37,309 nt of DNA from Pseudomonadota bacterium (GTDB lineage: Bacteria > Desulfobacterota > Desulfobacteria > Desulfobacterales > Desulfobacteraceae), in NCBI GenBank assembly GCA_018816605.1, contig JAHIVS010000693.1, positions 1 through 37,309 of the forward strand, given 5' to 3'. The notes under the pieces were generated by a model. The model made no database searches. It saw nothing but the letters and a program-made list of their open reading frames with translations, and was not told the origin of the DNA. Every line of letters starts with the position of its first letter. The first letter of the stretch is position 1. The position numbers were made by a program, and so were the translations under genes. This document shows, one piece after another, positions 32,672-37,309 of the stretch.

Positions 32672-33256
32672 ATGAGTGAAGAAAAAGTTTCAAACGTAAC
32701 ATATATTACCAAACAAAAGGCATTGTTCATAGGTCTCATTGGTGTTTTTATCGGGTTTGTTTTCGGTGTATGGTACACGACATATAAATTAGACAGAAAT
32801 AGCAGTGCAGACACACAAACTCCTCAATCAATAGATTATACAAAAAAAATAAAAAACCTATTGGCACAAATCGCCAACAGCCCCAATGATGTTTCTACAT
32901 GGACGCAACTGGGCCATGCATATTATGACACGGAACAGTTTGCCAAAGCGATTGACGTCTATATTAAGTCTTTATCGCTCAAGCCTGATAATCCGGATGT
33001 CTTAACAGATCTTGGCATTATGTATAGACGGAGCAATCAGCCTGACATGGCAATTGAATCCTTTGATAAAGCCATCCGCATTGATCCAAAGCATGAATCG
33101 TCAAGATTCAACAAGGGTATTGTTCTGATGAATGATCTCAAGGAGCGAGAAAAAGCTCTTGAAACTTGGGAAAAACTGCTTGAGATCAACCCCATATTCA
33201 TGTCCAGCAAAGATCAAAGCCTGGACCAATTGATTAAACACTATAAAGAACATTGA
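32672..33256 (+). CDS. Membrane-anchored TPR protein
   Basis: A 194-aa protein with one N-terminal span (about 16-37) and three to four tetratricopeptide repeats from about residue 70, each with the W/Y-x-x-L-G-x-x-Y/L pattern (W-T-Q-L-G-H-A-Y-Y, V-L-T-D-L-G-I-M-Y, S-R-F-N-K-G-I-V). An AAGGAA ribosome site precedes ATG 32672. Such CcmH/NrfG-like TPR proteins often sit beside cytochrome c assembly genes and hold the heme-lyase or apocytochrome; the next two genes are ResB and CcsA. Confidence 0.85.
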   Translation: MSEEKVSNVTYITKQKALFIGLIGVFIGFVFGVWYTTYKLDRNSSADTQTPQSIDYTKKIKNLLAQIANSPNDVSTWTQLGHAYYDTEQFAKAIDVYIKSLSLKPDNPDVLTDLGIMYRRSNQPDMAIESFDKAIRIDPKHESSRFNKGIVLMNDLKEREKALETWEKLLEINPIFMSSKDQSLDQLIKHYKEH

Positions 33257-33289
33257 TTTTTAAAATCTCAATTAAGGAAACCACATACC

Positions 33290-34645
33290 ATGTCAACAAG
33301 CCAAAAACCATCCAAAAATCTGGTATGGCAACTGTTTATCTCTGTTAAATTTACAGTCATTGTTCTTATCCTTTTAGCAATCACTTCTGCCGCAGGTACA
33401 ATTATTCCTCAAAATGGTGATCCCCAACAATATATAGAAATGTACGGAACGTTTGGATCCAGTCTGATTCAGGTCTTCGATCTGTTTGATATGTATCATT
33501 CCTGGTGGTTTAGATCACTGATGGGGCTTTTAACTATCAATATCATTATCTGCACAATTGACCGCTGGCCCGCAACCTGGAGAATTATCACATCAAAAAA
33601 ATTCAACCCGGAACAGCTGCTGACAAAAAAACCTTACAAAGATTTTAAGGATGAAAGAACTCCGGTGGATTTGAAACCGCTCTATACTTCTTTCATGAAA
33701 AAACAGTATACAGTTAAGGGTGTTCACACCCTGCAAAACGGCTTTAGAGTTTATGGAGAAAAAGGCCGGTGGTCAAAACTGGGAGTCCCTGTGGTACATA
33801 TGAGTATTGTTTTGATTTTGATTGGAGCATTAGTCGGCTCCTTCTGGGGCTTTGATGGATATGTCAATGTGCCGGAAGGAGGGTCAGCAGATCGGATTCG
33901 GCTTCGCAACAGCAACAAGATAATGGAGCTCGGGTTTAAGGTTGCCTGCAATGATTTTAACATTGAATATTATGAATCCGGTGCTGTAAAGGAGTATCGA
34001 TCCGCATTACAGATTCTCAAGAATGATAAAGTGCTTCTTGAAAAAGATATTATTGTCAATGATCCTTTAAAATTTAACGGTATCCGATTTTTTCAATCCA
34101 GCTACGGTGCTCTCCCTCCCGAAAATATAGAAATAAAAATAGTATCTAAAGATTCCCAGGAGCCCTCTATCTACAAGACAAAAATTGGCGAGACGATTCA
34201 GTTACCAGGTAACAGTGGCGAGCTTACAATCACCCGATTCAACAAAGATTACCATTTTAAAAAGGTGGAGCTGGGACAAGCCATCGAAGGTGAACTCAGG
34301 TTAAATGATAAAGATCCTGTAAAAATTGTCTTGCCATATAAATATCCAACCTTTGACAAGATGAGAAAAGGCCAGTGGATCATTTCTCTGGAGGAATATG
34401 ACAATAAATTTTATACGGGGTTACAGGTCAGACGCGATCCAGGAATTTTTCTTGTGTATTTAGGATTTATATTAATTCTTGGCGGGTGCTGGGTCATCTT
34501 TTTTAGTTCACATCAAAAAATCCTTTTAGAAGTAACCACTGTTGCTGAAATCAGCCAGACAAAAATATTTGGATCTACAACCCGGAATAAAATGGATTTT
34601 AAACAACGTATTGAAAAAATGGCCAACGAATTAAAACTATTATAA
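33290..34645 (+). CDS. resB: ResB-like cytochrome c biogenesis protein (System II)
   Basis: A 451-aa ResB/Ccs1 family membrane protein. Three N-terminal spans hold S-V-K-F-T-V-I-V-L-I-L-L-A-I-T-S, I-I-P-Q-N-G-D and Y-H-S-W-W-F-R. A large periplasmic domain with P-L-K-F-N-G-I-R-F-F-Q-S-S-Y-G follows, and a C-terminal span with R-R-D-P-G-I-F-L-V-Y-L-G-F-I. It works with CcsA to move heme outward and ligate it to apocytochromes. CcsA is encoded 81 bp downstream. Confirms a System II route. Confidence 0.93.
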   Translation: MSTSQKPSKNLVWQLFISVKFTVIVLILLAITSAAGTIIPQNGDPQQYIEMYGTFGSSLIQVFDLFDMYHSWWFRSLMGLLTINIIICTIDRWPATWRIITSKKFNPEQLLTKKPYKDFKDERTPVDLKPLYTSFMKKQYTVKGVHTLQNGFRVYGEKGRWSKLGVPVVHMSIVLILIGALVGSFWGFDGYVNVPEGGSADRIRLRNSNKIMELGFKVACNDFNIEYYESGAVKEYRSALQILKNDKVLLEKDIIVNDPLKFNGIRFFQSSYGALPPENIEIKIVSKDSQEPSIYKTKIGETIQLPGNSGELTITRFNKDYHFKKVELGQAIEGELRLNDKDPVKIVLPYKYPTFDKMRKGQWIISLEEYDNKFYTGLQVRRDPGIFLVYLGFILILGGCWVIFFSSHQKILLEVTTVAEISQTKIFGSTTRNKMDFKQRIEKMANELKLL

Positions 34646-34726
34646 TTGCAGTCATCACCGGCGATAGAAACTGATTGCTAATTATTTGGAAACCAATTTA
34701 ACAGTGATAAATTTGAGGTATATGAG

Positions 34727-35563
34727 ATGAATAGTTCTTTAATATTGTCTGTAACGACATTTGTATATGGTGCTGCCGCATTTTTTTATATTGCAGCATG
34801 GATTTTTAACGTAAAATCAGCGGAAAAAGCAGCGACATGGACTCTTATCCTTGGAATTTTCGGCAACACAATAGGACTGTTGTTTCGATGGAAAGAGTCC
34901 TATGATCTTGGTATCGGCCATGCCCCCCTTTCCAATTTATACGAATCCCTGGTTTTTTTTGCTCTTGTAATTGCACTTGTTTATTTAGTTCTGGAAAAAA
35001 AATATTCCATAAAAACAATAGGTGCATTTGCTACTCCCCTGGCTTTTTTTTCAATGGCATATGCGTCACTTTCACCTAAAATAGGAGAAACAATTCAACC
35101 GCTCATGCCTGCCTTGAAAAGCAATTGGCTTATTGCCCATGTTGTCACCTGTTTTATAGGTTATGCAGCATTTGCTTTGGCATTTGGAATTGGGTTAATG
35201 TTTATGATGGCATCTTGGGGAAATGATTCGAAAACAGGACTGCTGTCAAGACTTCCTGAAAAATCGATTATGGATGAATTAATGCACAAAATGGTGATGT
35301 TCGGATTCTTGTTTTTAACCGGTGGTATTATTACCGGTGCGGTCTGGGCGAACTCTGCATGGGGAAGATACTGGGGATGGGATCCTAAAGAAACCTGGTC
35401 CCTGATCACATGGTTTGTTTATGCCACACTGCTGCATGTTCGTTTTATGAAAGATTGGCGGGGAAAACGTATCGCTGTTTTTACCGTTATAGGATTTGCT
35501 GCTGTTCTGTTCACCTATTTTGGCGTTAATTATCTGCCGGGGCTCCATAGCTATGGGTCATAA
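34727..35563 (+). CDS. ccsA: CcsA/ResC-like heme export and cytochrome c synthase subunit
   Basis: A 278-aa polytopic protein with about eight spans. It has the tryptophan-rich WWD-type heme-handling motif W-A-N-S-A-W-G-R-Y-W-G-W-D-P-K-E-T-W-S, and conserved histidines (A-H-V in span 4-5, L-H-V-R-F after the motif, the last at G-L-H-S-Y-G). These match the CcsA/CcmC heme-handling family. The M23 peptidase gene overlaps its 3' end by 11 bases. Confidence 0.93.
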   Translation: MNSSLILSVTTFVYGAAAFFYIAAWIFNVKSAEKAATWTLILGIFGNTIGLLFRWKESYDLGIGHAPLSNLYESLVFFALVIALVYLVLEKKYSIKTIGAFATPLAFFSMAYASLSPKIGETIQPLMPALKSNWLIAHVVTCFIGYAAFALAFGIGLMFMMASWGNDSKTGLLSRLPEKSIMDELMHKMVMFGFLFLTGGIITGAVWANSAWGRYWGWDPKETWSLITWFVYATLLHVRFMKDWRGKRIAVFTVIGFAAVLFTYFGVNYLPGLHSYGS

Positions 35564-36836
35564 TGCATTGAATGTTTTTAGATGGGGGCTATCGAGTTTC
35601 GTAATTGGTGTTCTGCTTGGGCTGTGCAGTCCATTAAATGCGGTTGCCGGTTTGAAGGCAACCCGTGTTGCTGATATGGCTACGGAAATTGGAGATGTAA
35701 AGACGATTGTCCCCTTTAAAAAAACGTTTATAGACGGTTACCGGGTGGAAAGAAATATTGTGAGAGAGGGCCAGACCATGTCTGTCATATTAAAGCCATA
35801 TGGTGTTTCAGAATCGTCGATTTTTAAAACATCTAAAATAGGTGAGGATATTTTTGATGTCCGGCAAATAAAACCCGGCTTACCATATTTAGTGGATCTT
35901 GACCCTGAACAAAAAATTGAGGTTAAGTATTTTCCATATGAGATCACACCCAAAAAATTTGTATCATCTGAATTTGGGATATCACCCAATGTTATCATAG
36001 GGCAAAAGCAGTTGGAAAAGAAAACCCGACAGGTTTCCGGTACAATCAGTTCCTCTCTATGGAAATCGATGAAAATAAAAAATATGAGTGTCGATCTAAT
36101 CCTGAAAGTTAATGAGCTTATTGGGTCCCAGATGGATTTTCGAAAACTCAGGCCTAAAGATTCCTTCAACATTGTTTTTGAAGAATACAGTGACGGAAGT
36201 CAAATCGTAAAAACCGGAGAAATTGTCTTAGTGCAAATGAAGTCCGGAAACAAAGAATTTAGTGCATTCCGATTTTTTCACCATGGAATGGTTGGCTACT
36301 ATGATGAGATGGGTAACAACTTACAAACCGATTTTTTAAAATATCCGCTAAAATTTAATAAAATCACATCCAAATTTTCACTGGGCCGCAAGCACCCCGT
36401 AACAAGGAAAATTAAAAGCCATCCAGCGATTGATTTTGGTGCTCCTGCAGGCACTCCGGTGATGAGCATTGGTGACGGTATTGTAGATAGTTTAGGGTAT
36501 TCAGCAACAGCTGGGAATTATATTAAAATCAGTCATCCCGACTCATTTGAAAGCCAATACCTACACCTGAAATCAATTGAAAGCAACCTGGAAAAGGGCT
36601 CAAAAGTTAATAAAGAAGATGTCATTGGATTTGTCGGAAGCACTGGTTTGACTACTGGAGAACATTTGGATTTTCGTTTAAGCAAAAATGGCCAACTGAT
36701 TGATTATCTGAATTTTGACTTGCCTGACGGTCAACCTGTTGACGAAGCATGCAGAGACAAGTTTTTTTTAAGTATGCAGCAGGTGCTGGCAAAAATAAAA
36801 AATGAAAACATTTTTAAGGTTGAGACTACTTCATAA
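35553..36836 (+). CDS. M23/LytM-type peptidoglycan peptidase
   Basis: A 427-aa exported protein from ATG 35553, overlapping ccsA. A signal or anchor (about 9-32) is followed by a middle part with a LysM-like/OapA-like region (about 65-130) and a C-terminal M23 domain (about 285-400). The zinc site is present: H in HPAIDFGAPAGTP with the downstream Asp, Y-L-H-L and G-E-H-L-D-F-R. It should act as a cell-wall endopeptidase or as a LytM activator. Coupling to cytochrome c assembly genes looks like operon chance, or wall opening for a complex; not known. Confidence 0.88.
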   Translation: MGHNALNVFRWGLSSFVIGVLLGLCSPLNAVAGLKATRVADMATEIGDVKTIVPFKKTFIDGYRVERNIVREGQTMSVILKPYGVSESSIFKTSKIGEDIFDVRQIKPGLPYLVDLDPEQKIEVKYFPYEITPKKFVSSEFGISPNVIIGQKQLEKKTRQVSGTISSSLWKSMKIKNMSVDLILKVNELIGSQMDFRKLRPKDSFNIVFEEYSDGSQIVKTGEIVLVQMKSGNKEFSAFRFFHHGMVGYYDEMGNNLQTDFLKYPLKFNKITSKFSLGRKHPVTRKIKSHPAIDFGAPAGTPVMSIGDGIVDSLGYSATAGNYIKISHPDSFESQYLHLKSIESNLEKGSKVNKEDVIGFVGSTGLTTGEHLDFRLSKNGQLIDYLNFDLPDGQPVDEACRDKFFLSMQQVLAKIKNENIFKVETTS

Positions 36837-36897
36837 AATGACGAATAGTTGAATCTGCAATTAAAAGTAAGCCTTCAGGCTGGATCATACCATGGAA

Positions 36898-37309
36898 TCA
36901 ATCATGATCATTTTGTATTATATCTTCAAGATCGAGATGATATTTTTTAAACTTATTGTTTAAAGTGGTTCTGGTGATATTTAAAATTTTTGCCGCCTCA
37001 GTTTTATTCCCTTTTGTTTGCTTTAATGTTTCAACCAGCGCAATACTTTCAATTTCATTAAGAGATTTTCCGCCAATACCCAATAGTTGATTTTGAAAAT
37101 TGTCATCTGGAAGATATTCTTTCATAACTGTCATCGGCAAATCTTTTTCAGATATGTATTGACCCATGGATAAGATGATTGCTCTTTCAATGGCATTTTC
37201 AAGCTCCCGAACATTTCCCGGCCATTTATATTTTGTCAGCGCATCCATTGCTAATGGCGTAAAACCCTTACATTGTTTTTCATTGATTTTTGAAAATTTT
37301 GTTAAAAAA
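36898..37309 (-). CDS. Sigma-54-dependent NtrC-type regulator, C-terminal part (truncated by window edge)
   Basis: The minus-strand frame is open to the window end and ends at 36898, so the 5' part lies beyond 37309. The visible 137 residues start at the end of the AAA+ domain: L-x-x-Y-x-W-P-G-N-V-R-E-L-E-N-x-I-E-R is the hallmark C-terminal helix of sigma-54 activators. A Fis-type helix-turn-helix follows (G-N-K-T-E-A-A-K-I-L-N-I-T-R-T-T-L). It converges with the M23 gene. It may act on the sigma-54 promoter at 7316-7331 or elsewhere; the window gives no link. Confidence 0.92.
   Translation of the reverse strand, partial: FLTKFSKINEKQCKGFTPLAMDALTKYKWPGNVRELENAIERAIILSMGQYISEKDLPMTVMKEYLPDDNFQNQLLGIGGKSLNEIESIALVETLKQTKGNKTEAAKILNITRTTLNNKFKKYHLDLEDIIQNDHD

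Overview
The window looks like chromosomal DNA of a Gram-negative anaerobe, most probably a sulfate-reducing Desulfobacterota (Desulfobacteraceae-like). That is inference from gene content: System II cytochrome c biogenesis (ResB/CcsA), an iron-sulfur flavoprotein, a flavodoxin, a sigma-54 type promoter, an NtrC-type regulator, AT-rich DNA and two strong selenocysteine candidates. No rRNA or tRNA gene, CRISPR array, phage module or complete insertion sequence was seen.

Layout. (1) 1-1620, plus strand: the 3' end of a DprA-like gene and a HAD-like/ComF-like phosphoribosyltransferase/zinc-ribbon fusion. (2) 2054-4232, minus strand: iron-sulfur flavoprotein, flavodoxin and a Crp/Fnr regulator. 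Two near-identical 16-bp operators lie upstream of the flavodoxin and of the regulator itself. (3) 4632-6782, plus strand: a CadC-like ArsR repressor with its own promoter/operator, a COG0701/SO_0444-like metal efflux permease split by one in-frame TGA (read here as selenocysteine), and a SAM methyltransferase. (4) 7388-11291, plus strand: a ZraP-like periplasmic protein behind a perfect sigma-54 -24/-12 element, a SHOCT membrane protein, a small unknown protein, a Ser/Thr kinase fused to an extracytoplasmic formylglycine-generating-enzyme-like domain, and a PP2C phosphatase. After these come a decayed PP2C fragment and a GC-rich unexplained patch. (5) 11924-12262: YnfA-type membrane protein. 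(6) 12512-23473, minus strand: a long tight operon. In transcription order it holds a parvulin-type chaperone lipoprotein, a CDF zinc transporter fused to an SPFH/HflK-like domain, HflC-like, HflK-like, DegP/HtrA protease, a 57-aa zinc-ribbon protein, a P1B zinc/cadmium ATPase, a DUF1573 protein with a second in-frame TGA exactly where the conserved CGCT motif has its first Cys, a thioredoxin-like protein and a DUF1566 protein. (7) 23721-25788, plus strand and divergent from this operon: an OmpR-type response regulator and sensor kinase. (8) 26071-36836, plus strand: a Cys-rich exported protein, then a GldA/GldF/GldG-like ABC system with DUF4340, rhodanese, MauE-like, TPR, ResB, CcsA and M23 peptidase genes. 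(9) 36898-37309, minus strand: the C-terminal end of a sigma-54-dependent activator cut by the window edge.

How it fits together. Regions 3, 4 and 6 read as metal and envelope-stress functions: metal-sensing repressor plus efflux permease, ZraP-like periplasmic protein, and a combined zinc export, SPFH scaffold and periplasmic folding/proteolysis operon next to its own two-component system. The most novel points are the two UGA-recoded proteins (permease U153, DUF1573 U75), both with the local motif U-G-C-T, and the CDF-SPFH fusion beside separate hflK and hflC genes. Region 8 looks like cytochrome c maturation and thiol chemistry linked to a Gld-type exporter. Everything is read from sequence alone; no similarity search or folding program was run.
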